From Lepidodermella squamata (lineage: Eukaryota > Gastrotricha), in assembly GCA_047495785.1 (NCBI GenBank), contig JBLDXI010000024.1, forward strand, positions 4,464,001-4,528,000: a stretch of 64,000 nucleotides of DNA, in the 5' to 3' direction. The position numbers and the translations under genes are program-made. Shown in pieces: positions 11,501 to 23,500 of the stretch (within the stretch, counting starts at the first letter, position 1; each line of letters opens with the position of its first letter). Below the pieces are notes generated by a model. The model was not told the origin of the DNA and made no database searches. It saw only the letters and a list, made by a program, of their open reading frames with translations.

Positions 11501-14486
11501 AAGTAGTCAAAAGGCAAAAAGCCACGCCCATCAATGGAGTGAATTTCGCGTGGCATGCGCTCAAAGTTGCAAGGGGTAGCCGGTACAATTTTGAGCACTA
11601 TAAATCTAAGACCTATGCAAAATGATTATAAAACAATGAACAAAGGCAACAAAAATCATTTTCTTTATTGTACCTTGTTGATCAGCCGTTTGTTCGAGTC
11701 CTTGCCTGAATGGCGGCAGCTGCACAGCACCAAACACTTGCATGTGTCCGGCTAATTTTACTGGCTCAACGTGTGCTGCAACAATCTGCTCGCCAGCGTG
11801 CTCCAACGGCGGAACATGTAACGCCCAGTTTACATGCAACTGCAATTCGTACTGGACTGGCTCTCGATGCACGACACGTGAGAAAATTCGAAAATGTGAA
11901 TAAAATTTGAGATGAATTGTTCTATCTTCAGCAACATGTTCGTCTCCTTGTCAAAATGGAGGCACATGCGTAGCTCCAAACAGTTGTTCTTGTCCTGTCG
12001 GTTGGACTGGTAAAACATGTGGCACATTCACGTGCCCAGGAGGCTGCGCCAATGGGGGAACGTGCGCTGGCCCTTCAACCTGTACTTGCACAGCGCAATG
12101 GCAGGGATCTAACTGCACTACTCGTAATCTCTCCTCAGCTATATTTGATAGCATGCCATTGATATCCTTGAAAATTAGCCGTTTGCCCAACACCGTGTCA
12201 AAATGGAGGCACTTGTTCTGCACCTGGCGTTTGTACATGTGCGCCAACGTGGATAGGAGCTAATTGTGAGACGCAAATTGCTAATAGTGAGCGTCCTAAG
12301 ACGTTGATAAACTGCAATCTGTCAAACCTTTCCTATTACAGTTTGTACACAAGATTCAGAGTGCGCGAACGGTGGAACGTGTACGAATGGATTATGCTAC
12401 TGTGTTGCTCCTTATACAGAACCAGATTGTTCATTAACAGGTAGGTTTCATTTCGAGATTGAATGGTTTAATGTGTAATTATTCGATCAACGCTAAGGAA
12501 CCAACGTCTGCTCTTCGAACGGCGTCGATTATCCGCGGTGTTCAAACGGCGGCACCTGCATCACTGTTAGCTCGGCGACACTATGCAGCTGCCCGGTTGG
12601 AGTTAGCGGTAGATATTGCGAAACAGGTATTTCAATTGCATTTCAGTAGCACGTTATGTTGATATGACCTTTTCCCAAATAGTTTTGCCTCGTAAGTGAT
12701 CTGATTTCCTAGTTCAAATCGGGCATAATCAACCTTCGACAGGATGCGAAAATATAGAACTAACAGCAATGCCATGGTGCGGTCTGATTGGCTCGACTGG
12801 GAATGGCTCTAACGCTATGACATCGCTCGGCTGGGCTCCGGTGAACCCCGACAGCAGGCTATTTTTGACTGTGAATTTACCTTACGAGTTCACAATATCA
12901 ACGGTCGAAGTCGGGAAAGGCACCCTTTCTGCTGGATATGTCACTTCTTACGCGATTTCCTTCTACGTGAAGCAGGCTCGGCTAGGGAATTTCTACTATC
13001 CCATCTTAACCGATCAGGACGACTCGTCGTCACCATGGAAGGTTTGCACGTGCGATTTCGGCTGATTAACGTGATTTCTATGTCCATTCAGTTATTTCCT
13101 GGCTACGACGGCGTTAGCCCTGCCACATCCAGGCTGTGTCCAAATATCCGTACTTCAGGACTGCGGCTTTGGCCGAAAAATTACACGAGTCCCAATTTTG
13201 CTATGACAGTTAAAATTTGGATTTGCTTACCCCATACTGGTTGCGTTACGTCAGGCACAGGGCTGTGTGCGTCGAACTGCGTCTGTCCTGTTGGCTACAA
13301 GAGCAGCTACAGTAAAAACTGTGGTAAGAATCAAATGCTTGGTTCTAAAATTTCAAATATGTTAGCATGTTATCAATTTCAGACATATGGAACATGCCAC
13401 CAGTGGATTGCGAGGATATCTTGATGCGAGACCGGACAGCAGCTGATGGCGTTTACACGATCTACCCGCCGGCAATGCCATCAATGCAAGTTTATTGCGA
13501 CATGACAAGTATAGGAGGCGGCTGGACAGTGTTCCAGAAGCGTATCGACGGCTCGGCGGACTTCTACCTGAACTGGGCTGACTACAAAGCTGGTTTCGGC
13601 TATTTAGCTGCTAATTTTTGGCTAGGAAACGACAACATTCGCCGGTTGACTGCGCAGAACTACAATAGCATTCTTGCGCTTTACATGGTTGCTCCTGATG
13701 ACAGCCGAGGCCTCGCTGTTTACAGGGACTTCTACTTAGAGGATGAATCTGACAATTACAGGTTCAGATCTAGCGGATTTTCGGGCGGAAATGCTGGTTT
13801 GTTAAAAGCCCTGACTTCTTCGACCTATTCGATTCTCTTTCAACAGGAGATTCGATGACGTACCACTTTGATACTGTATTCAGCACTAAAGATCGAGATG
13901 GTTCGAACTGGGGTAACTGTTCAGTTACGTTCAAAGGCGGCTGGTGGTAAGTCGTTACAATGCCCGGGCAACTTGGATTGCGCGGTTAAGTTATCTCACA
14001 AAGCATAGTTAGCGGAGTCAATTTTTTGCGGTCCGTTGTCGCAATTCATTCCAAACCTCAAACCCATCTTACTAAAGCTAGGTTCACGGACAATGCGACT
14101 GTCGCGGGTGTGTCGCACGAAAACAGCGACGCGACACACACAGATAGCCACGCATGAAATTTCTGTCGCGCGCGACAAACTGTTGTTGTGGCTCAACTTC
14201 GGGCTCCGTCCGACCCCCAAGCGTCGGTCGCGCAATTGCGGGTAAAAGCGGAATAAAATTATGAAAAATTACAAATAATTTTCTAAACATTTTTGGCCGC
14301 GCGTCAAAGGGCTAATTTACAGCTTCGCGGCGGTTTTCTTTCCGAAATGAAATATACACAATTCTCTATCGAATGAATATAGGGTTCTCGCGCAAATAAA
14401 TAAAATTAAAGCCCATACACGTAGTAACGAGTCTGAATAAACCTTTGTTTTTTGTGGTTTGCATTTGCTCTTGTGCGGGCGGGCGG

Positions 14487-14525
<39 letters not shown>

Positions 14526-17500
14526 GCCTACTTGCCTCCAACTTGTCGCGTTTTCGCGATGTCGCGCCCAAAACAGACGATTTTCCCCCTCGCGACAGGA
14601 CAAGCGACAAAATCCATTGTTCTTTCTGTCGCTCGCTGTTACGCAACGGCCGTCCAGCCCTATTGTTCGCGCGCCTGTCGCGTCGTTGAGTCTGTGAACA
14701 CCCTTGCGCGCAACACTGATGCGACACCCTTGACACGCGCGACACCACCGAGTCCGTGAACCGTGAACCCAGCTTAAGACAATCGTGCACTATGGGAACT
14801 TTCGATGTACGAATTGGACGACACTAATGTCCTGTAGACCTCAAATAACGAATTTCCAAAAAATAGATCCACTCAAAGAAGCAAAGCATCCAAGTTACCC
14901 AACGAAACATTGGAATATAATTTCTGGTGACAAACGTATTTGTAATTGCTGTCAGCGTACGCTCTCTTTTACATGCGTTTTTCTTTTACCTGATAAATTA
15001 TTCTGTCTTCATGTTTTAGGTAGAGTCTCGGAATTGAAGACATGATAGAAATCTTTGTAGAATCTTGGCTTTCTCATTAATTCTATGCTAAAATTAATTA
15101 ATTCATAAATCTGCGGCTTCAAGGCGACGTTATGTAACGCAGACCATCGATATAACGGTATCACTCTCTCTCGTCTTCTCAGCTCGTCTTCTCAGCCAAA
15201 AACAGGAGCCGAGACGAACACTTCTTAAAAATATTAACTAAAGCATGGTCAGGCCGAGCTAGGGGAGATAATAGCCTCCTTGAAAATCGGTTTCAATTGG
15301 TAGCTATCTATAAACTTACTTCATTTTTACAGGTACAACGCTTGCCACAGTGTCAACCTGAATGGGTAAATGAGGATTGAGATTCAAGGGTTCATGAAAA
15401 TTATATGGGTGTATCGAACAGGCTATATGGCGCCACAGCCTGGGCCCAAATGTTAATTTACAACAGCTTCAAGGGTGACTACGTTGGCATGACGGCGACG
15501 AGAATGATGCTTCGAAGGAACAAACCGCAGGATGTTATGCCGGGTTAGTATGTGAACTTCAACAAATTACTTAGTTTATGCAGTTCGGTTTGCAGCTAAC
15601 ATTTTCCCCAAACCCCTGGATTGCGCAGACATTCTTGCAAGCAATCCTCACGCGCGCAGTGGTGTCTACCAAATATATCCGATTGGATCCACTGGTCCGG
15701 TATCTATTTTCTGTGAAATGGTAGCTCATAGTGGTGGTTTTACGGTGATCCATCGTAACAAAAACGATGGTTTAGACTTCAATAAAACATGGGCAGACTA
15801 CGAAGCTGGGTTCGGGAACCTTAATGGCTCACATTACATCGGCAATTCGATCATCTATCAACTCACGAATGCGGCTGTAACTGGACTTAATTATATGCTA
15901 ATCATTGTTTTGGAAGACACCACTGGGAACCAGCGATCAGCTGTTTATACTGGATTTTCGCTGTTGGACACAACGGACTACACGCTGTCGATTTCTGCAA
16001 TGAATTTGGATGATCAGGGCGACTCCATGGCGAGTTCGAATAGCCAACCTTTCCAGACCTACGACCAACCAAAAGGCCGCTCCTGTGCCACGAAACGACC
16101 TGGGGCGTGGTGGTTCAAAGTGCCAACAAACGCAGACCCAGTCAACCCCGATTGTTCAGACGCTAACATGAATGGAATCGTCGGTATTAACTCGTGGGAG
16201 AGGGGCTTGTTTTGGAGCACTTGGACGGGCAGAAATACCTCTCTAGCCTCAAGCCTCATGATGATAAAATCAAGTAATACTTTATTTTGTGCAATTCAAT
16301 TTCTAATGACCGATGTGTTCAAGCGACCTCCAAACCTGCGGACTGCGTGGAAATATATTACGGCAGTTCTAACACCACCGATGTATTTTGGATTTTTCAT
16401 CCGTCAGTTGGGCCACTACAAGTTATCTGTGATCCGCTGAGCTATGCGACAGGACGCAGAGGATGGACCGTTAGTTTAACTTCGAAAGCTAATTTTCGGA
16501 TTCTCAATTTCAGATAAGAACAGCATATTATCATGTATTACATCGAAGAGCTACCAAAAATTGAAAATTTAGCCTAACACGCTGCCCTGGCGAGAATTGC
16601 ATTGCTACAGCGATGCATTAGGACTGTTTTCAAGGCTCATTATGGAATCCACATTTTTGCAAGCGGAGTCACCCATTCGATTTGAATTTTTGTTTCTTCG
16701 AGGTAAAACGATGGGTGGACGGTAAAAGGTACCCTTTTCCCGGACGGGCGACGGATCAAGCGATGATACCGTCATTTGGGGTAATCTGGGTCATTGGGGC
16801 TATTCGGACGAATGTTCATGAAAACGGGAGAATGAGCATAGCTTAAAAACTACCCGGCCGTTAGCAATGAAATTTTGCACGGAGTTAGGTAGAAAGACGA
16901 CCCACATGCCATAAAAATTTCATGACCTGGGAGTAAGTGGTTGTGAAGATATGGGCTTACCTTTCAGGTGTAAGTTTAACTCAGTTTAATCACTGTTCTG
17001 CGTTGAATTACCTGGACCCGAAGAGAATTTTGCTGGACCTGCGCCCAATTTTTCCTGAATCTACAGACGCTAGGGCACCCATGAAAATTAAAAACGCCCC
17101 GTTCCGACTCATACTTTTGCCTAATTAATTGCGTCCTTTTAGCCCCACGAAAAAATGATGTTGTGGGGCTATTCGGTGTATCATTTTGAATATGCTAATG
17201 AGCTGCATTGTTCAAAAGTTCCTCGCTGATTAAAGTGGTCTTTGAATTCATTAGCTTTTTAAACTTTTGAATAAACTGCTGGAAGGGCTGCAAAAGACTA
17301 ATTTTACGTGCAATACGACAAGTCCATTGATTAATTAATTAAATAATTCAACTAAAAATCAGTGTTTTAGTTTGCTCAAATTCTTGGGCATAAAAATAAT
17401 AATAATAAAAATTTTGCGGAAAAAAATTGCTCCGCGGCGTGGACTCGAACGCTCGTTTCGTACTTTGCTATGCTTTCTAGAAGCACATCCAAAGCCACTT

Positions 17501-20500
17501 GACCACTGAACACAGCATATTAGTAATATTTGAATTGAGTATTTATGTATCATTAATAGCCCCACACGTGTCCGAATAGCCCCATCTGTGGGGCTATTCG
17601 GAATCCTGGTTCCATTGGAATCAGGACCTTCTGAAACGTGTAAAAATGCAAAAAAATCAGGGGGTAATTTTTTTTCGCCGTCCGGATAGCCCCAACTGAC
17701 GGTATCATCATGTGTGCCGAATGCGGGACCCAACCACCAAACCAACCAACCCTTGTCTCCACCCGGCAACCGACCCTATCCCCGTTGGATCCCAACCCTT
17801 TCTTAACATATCTCCCAGCTTTCTCGTAGAAGGAAACTAGGATTTCCCTAGTAGAAATCCCAGTGACCACCCGACCGTCTTGATTTCCACGCGCTCAGGG
17901 TATTCCTCGAGGATGCAGTTTGCTAGCTACTTCAATTGAGGCAACGTAGTCATTTAGGTCTAACATAGCTTGCTTGCTACGATATCTCTCATTGTGTATG
18001 AAATTTCAGCATGATACTTTGGAATCAGTCAGCAATTAGACACTAATGTCTGGCTCATGACCGACTAAGCCTGATTTATTGCCACGGGAATTGGTGATCG
18101 ATACTACATCATATTGGGGAATATTGAAAGTAAACATTTAAAACGTTCAAAATCGGGTTACAGTTGACCTTCAGGGCTACAAGTTGAGCAATCCTTGATC
18201 CGCTATTTTGATTACGAAATTCACAGTCCAGACTGTAGCATAGCGAGGGTCTTGAGCGATTGACCCAATTTTTCTGTTTTCTGTAGCAAACGACGGAATT
18301 TATCTCGGGTATCGCACTAAGGATCGGAGCATGACAAATGCGAAATAAATTTGAATGATAATGTCAAACAGGTTATCCAGCAACAGACTTTCAATACGAC
18401 AGCATTCACCAGAACCTGGCAAGATTACAAAAGTGGTTTTACTGCTCCGCCGTTCGCATTGACAAAGGATTTTTGGATCGGTTAGTCTCTGTGTCCATTT
18501 TTGCCTTTTCAACATCGTGTTCAAACCTTTCAAAGGTAACGAGATTCTGTACAAACTGACTAAAGATAATGCCTATCAGCTGGTGATCATAATTATCTTG
18601 CAAAATACTACAGAACTTCGGGCATTTTACGACGATTTCCAAGTGGGAAGTGAGGAGGATGGTTATAGACTATTCATCAATAATTACCAAGGCACTGCTG
18701 GTGATATGCTGTCGGCCAAGCACAACTATCAGCAATTTTCGACATCTGATCGCGGCCCTGCATCCGGGTGTTTCAATTCGTATGGATTCACAGGAGGCTG
18801 GTGGTTCCCGAGTAATTGCGAATTTGATTCGAACTTGAATAACAAAATGTCATCGAGCGCTGTCAATGCGACTTTAAAATGGGGCATCTTAGCTGTTAAT
18901 TCCATCAGAATGATGATTCAACGCAAAGCCTGGCGTAAGAGCCTTGAGATTTCTCTTTAATCTACACTAGAACCCTCTACTATAGCTAATCTCAAGAATG
19001 TTGCTAATGCCACAACGATCAATTTAAATTCTGCCGACTATGGAGTGGCAAGGTACGAGTGCAACAGAAAGTATTACCGGGTTGTTGGTAGCGAAGAGAG
19101 AGTACAAATTGCTGGTCCGTGGGTATATTCTGGGAATCCACTCTCGTGTAATCGTAAGTTGATCTCACATTTTTAACTCTTTGGATTTTGTGTTTACCAT
19201 GCAGCTCGACCACTGCCATACGACTGCAGTTCTATCCAGGATTACAACTCAGCAATGGGTTTTACTAGTGAATCTGGCGTATTCACATTGAATGAGACAA
19301 CAGTCGGCAGCTTTGCAGCGTATTGCGATCAGGATACAATGGGCGGTGGCTGGACAGTGATCCAACGACGCGTCGATGGCAATCAGAGTTTTGCCCAAGA
19401 CTTGGCTACTTACGAAACAGGATTTGGCAATCCATCGGCTAATTATTGGCTTGGAAACGCTAAAATTAGAGCCATGACACAGGCTGGCGACTACGAACTG
19501 CTGGTTCAGGTCGGAATGGCCAACACATGGGGCTACGCACTGTATAGCAGCTTCTACCTCACGGGAGCTAATAGCAGACTGGGTATTGCAGGTTACAGCG
19601 CTGTTTCAAAAATAGGAGACTCACTCACGCCTCTGCGGGGTAATCCTTTTATATTGGACACCTGTGGGTTGGGTGGTTGGTGGATAACTTCGCCGTGCAA
19701 CCTAACTACTATTCAAAGCAATTTGAACAACCTGTATGGCATTCAGGCTCAAGGATACATGAATATCCTCTGGCAGACTTTCACCACACCAGCTACGACA
19801 TCATTAGCTCGTACGGAGATGAAGATACGGCGAATCGTGCCGAGTGGGAAATACATCAAAGCCCCGAACTACCAATGCAGTAGTGGCGGATCATCGACAA
19901 CTTTGACTAACATATCCAGTCCCGAGCTTTGCAAGACTAAATGCACGACCTACACTACATTCATTTGCGTTCTTTTCGTTTACAACAGCAATACTAAAGC
20001 TTGTAGTCTATCTGACTCTATCTGCTTGAATGGCGAAGGAGCTGTCAGCAGCACGGCAGATACTTACTATCGAAATGAGCTTCTTAGCCATGTCACGACT
20101 GACTGCGGTCCTCCTCCTGGGATGATGAACACGCTGATGGAGATTGTTGGAATGCCAACTGACATGTCTGTGAATTACACGTGTAAATATATTCCTTATT
20201 ACAAAAATACGCTGGCTGCCCAAGACTGGTCTGTACTAACTTGCAATCAGACCACAGGACGCTGGACAGGCAACGCCCTTGACTGCCGTGGGGTATGCGG
20301 CTTGCTGCCAGATACCACCGGGTCGAATTCACACATCGCCTCTGTTACAAACAATGCTGGCACTTTTACCATATTATACGAATGCGATGAAAACTTCGAG
20401 TTGGGTTCAGGAGATCTCACCAAACTCTGCGCTTCTCCATATAGCTCCTTGACTGGTGCCAAGCACAGTTGCATCTCGAGTCGCTGCGCAGATCCTCCTG

Positions 20501-23500
20501 TTTTCCCTAACACAACTAATAACTTCACTGTTCCAACAACAGTGGCACCAGAGCTGCGAAACACACAAGGCAGTGTATGGGAATATCGATGTGACACGCC
20601 AGGCTACGTTTTCCATGATACCGGTCTAGCATCCGCAACTTTGACCTGCGATGTGTCCAAGCAGTGGGAAGGAAATGTCGGGATTTGCATACGTATGTTT
20701 TTCACAGCTGACTAGGACCAGGATTTATATGTAGGCACATATTCTAAAAAAGCCATCGTTGACCCAGTTATCAGTTATGACGATTACCGATTGCCGTGCT
20801 CTGGCTCACGCGCGCGCGCACAAGCCAGAGCCCGGCTGCGTTTGATTTCAACTTTTTGCCACTCATTCTTTTTTTATTTAAGTGGAAGCGAATCTTTGCC
20901 AAGTACTTTGCCAAGTAACGCCGCTTATATGTAACTAATTTTAAATGGCTGTGGCATATTGCTATAGAAAAAGGTGTATTTAAATAAATATGTAAGATAT
21001 GTAAATAAATATTAAAATATGTATTTTCCCGGTCAATCCGGGTCATGCAACTGATAAACATAGTATTCGCATTGAAGATTAGGGCAACGCGAATATGCGG
21101 TTTTTATCTGATTGTCTGTTAAACTTAATCATTTTTATTATTTTCGCGCCCAGCCGATTGCTCTCCTATCGGTGGTTGTCAAAACGATGGAAATTGCTAC
21201 TCACCGAACCTATGCGAATGTTTCGATGGTTGGTTAGGTGCCAATTGCTCTATAGGTAAGTTTTCAGCAACTCAAATATTGCCAATGCTAGCAATGCGTT
21301 TCATCAAGCTAATTGTTCATCACTTTCCAACTGCCACTCGCATGGATTTTGTGGACAACCTGGCATCTGTACGTGTGTTCCGGGCTGGTCAGGGCCTGAT
21401 TGCTCCAACCGTAAGTTCTGTGTATGTTTGCCGACAAATTAATTTGAAAGGGTATTTCTAGCGGAATGTTCTGCCATCGGTGGCTGCTTAAATGGCGGAA
21501 TTTGCAGTGCTCCCGGAAATTGTACATGTTTGAATGGATGGACAAACGACAATTGCACGACTCGTAAAAAAAGCACCAATTGAAAGAATGCCGTTGATTA
21601 ACATATAATTTGTACTGATTAGCGGACTGCTCTTCGATTGGTGGCTGTTTGAACAACGGCACTTGTTCAGCGCCTAATAACTGCTTATGCACAAGCGAAT
21701 GGCGTGGACAAAGATGCGAAATTCCATACGATGATTGCTCTAGCCTCGGATCATGCTACAATGGAGGCACATGCACTGGGATAGAACTATGTAGTTGCCC
21801 ATCAGGTTGGAATGGCACGAACTGCGTTTTTCGTAAGCTTGATTCTCATCCAAACATTACGCAGAAAGATAATAATTTCTGTGTAGCATCCTGTTCAAGC
21901 ATCGGGGAGTGCAAAAACGGAGGAATTTGTGCACAGCCCAATCTTTGCACCTGCACTGAACGTTGGACTAACAAAGACTGTTCCAAGAAGAATACCGAAA
22001 CCCACTCAGCTGTTTCCATCTCTTTCATAGGAGAAATGATACCACAGACTCTGATAGCAGCAGTGACTCCTTTCAGTGCGGTTGTCATTGAGGCTTCAAT
22101 GCGCATCAGCTCCTCAGAGAACACAACAGCTGTAACTGTGTCGTCAACTGCCTTCATTGCAGAATTGGCTCCTGTTATGACAAAATACGCTCAGCTCGCG
22201 AGTCAGATGGCCCCGGAAGTTGTAGCCAATATTACAGCGGCTTTCGCTATAGCGGCTAGTTCTGTCATGTACGCCTTATCTGAATCGGTAATTATCAGAG
22301 AGGAAACGACATCGAGCTTACTATCGCTGAATCCTAACGACATAAGGATATCATGCAATAACGATCCGACGACGTCAAGTCCTAAAACTGAGCTGTCAAC
22401 TGAAGACGTATATTTTGCTAGTATGAACAACAGGAATGAATTGCAAGTTGCATTTTACAGGCTTCAAAGATCTTCAGGAATTTCAACCAAATGATTGACG
22501 CCATGCTAAAGATGGTGGAGGCGAATCTTAAAACGGGCAAGAACTTCACATTCAATGGCAACTTTTTTTCAGTTATTCTAACTGTCATCGATGCAATGAA
22601 GCTGCCAAATTTGAAGTTAGAGACCGCCCACGCAACTGTGGTTTTTCCCAATACAGAGCCGGCTGAATTCATAGATTCTATAGCTTCGGGCACCTCCATA
22701 AAAGATTCAGATACTGTGACTGTTGCTATCACAGCCTACATCGTTAACGTCCTCGACCCAAAACAGCCATTCAACATGCCTACCATTTCTGTCAAGGTTC
22801 TCTATCAGAAGAAAGAGCTTATTCTCAGAAAAGGCTATCCGACGAAAATAACTGGCAACCCAAACGTCCCACGAGCAGCATTGCTAGCCTCGCAGAAATC
22901 CGAGTTTCAATGCGAAGTCAGCAAGATTAAATGCGACCTGACTACGAATGCGGATACACTTGGATCACTGGCCGTTTTTTCTGTTTCACCGGATTCTGGA
23001 GATTTTGTGCGGATATTCCCGGTCGTCAAATACAACTACACGGCCTATCTATCCCTGAATAGCGCTCCTACTGTTAGGAGCTATACCTGGTCTGTCAATG
23101 TTACCCAAACAAGTGTCTGCATGAGTGTTAATTCCAACCTCGGAGAGCTCAAGTCAAGCTACAATACAGATGTCGAGTTGAGAATATTGATCCCTCAATC
23201 AGCATTGCAGGATTTCGTTGAGATGCAAGGATTGTCAGCGAGTGAAAATGTATCATTCAAAATGCAAGTTTATACAAAGAAAGACTTCTCGAGCTTTTCG
23301 TCGTTGGACGACCTGCCAGCCGATGCATGCGAACTACAACGATGCTACGGTTATCATCTCAAAGTTGGATTCGCCAAGGCACGAAACACGAATTCAAGGA
23401 AAAGACGCGATGCATCACAGCAGAGCTCTGATGAGGATTTTGAACTTGATCCCAGTTCCACCGAATCAGCAGTTACATTCAGATCATCATATTTCGGCGA

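Larger units (their letters stand above)
8514..12691 (+). other. Copy B N-terminus: signal peptide and ten EGF-like repeats
   Basis: Residues 1 to about 17 form a hydrophobic signal peptide (exon 1, 49 nt, phase 1). Exons 2-9 (residues about 17-378) encode ten EGF modules of the short tenascin type, with the pattern C-x3-C-x-NGG-x-C-x5-C-x-C-x2-GW-x-G-x2-C. Exons 5 and 6 each hold two modules. Every EGF exon is symmetrical phase 1-1, so modules can be gained or lost without changing the frame. Exon 10 is a 9-nt micro-exon (12683-12691) joining the last EGF to the discoidin domain. EGF repeats of this kind act as extracellular spacers or protein-binding arms. No clear calcium-binding D-x-D/N signature is seen. 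Confidence 0.82.
13383..18934 (+). other. Copy B fibrinogen C-terminal domains FReD-1, -2 and -3
   Basis: FReD-1 is encoded by 13383-15543, FReD-2 by 15596-16273 and FReD-3 by 16324-18934. Each begins with the family signature D-C-x2-I/V followed by GVY-x-IYP-type strands, then Y/F-C-x-M and [11 protein letters not shown]-type motifs (FReD-3 has PGWT-VIQ split by an intron), a W/F-x-DY/EY-x-x-GF block, and WLGN/YIGN/FWIGN. The GGWW or GWWY tryptophan cluster near the end is present. FReDs are recognition domains in ficolins, tachylectins, FREPs and angiopoietins, and usually bind acetylated glycans or proteins. Two introns here (13947-15332 and 16470-18371) are swollen by inserted elements. 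Confidence 0.82.

Noticed and set aside
11555-12247. Separate small Cys-rich secreted proteins
   Set aside because: These short open frames are EGF exons 5-7 of copy B. They have phase-1 splice sites on both sides and match the exons of copy C one to one.
14406-14790. Overlapping open frames with poly-Asn, poly-Ile, poly-Tyr and poly-Leu
   Set aside because: They are translations of the (ATT)13 microsatellite on both strands within a repeat element.
17424-17518. Functional tRNA gene
   Set aside because: Box A and box B are present but the acceptor stem does not pair and the T-stem has mismatches. Kept only as a tRNA-like relic.
20008-20616. Minus-strand open frames opposite FReD-4, PAN and CCP
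   Set aside because: They lie antisense to a strong coding exon, have no domain features, and reflect codon bias of the + strand gene. The same applies to antisense frames opposite the EGF, stalk and channel exons of all copies.
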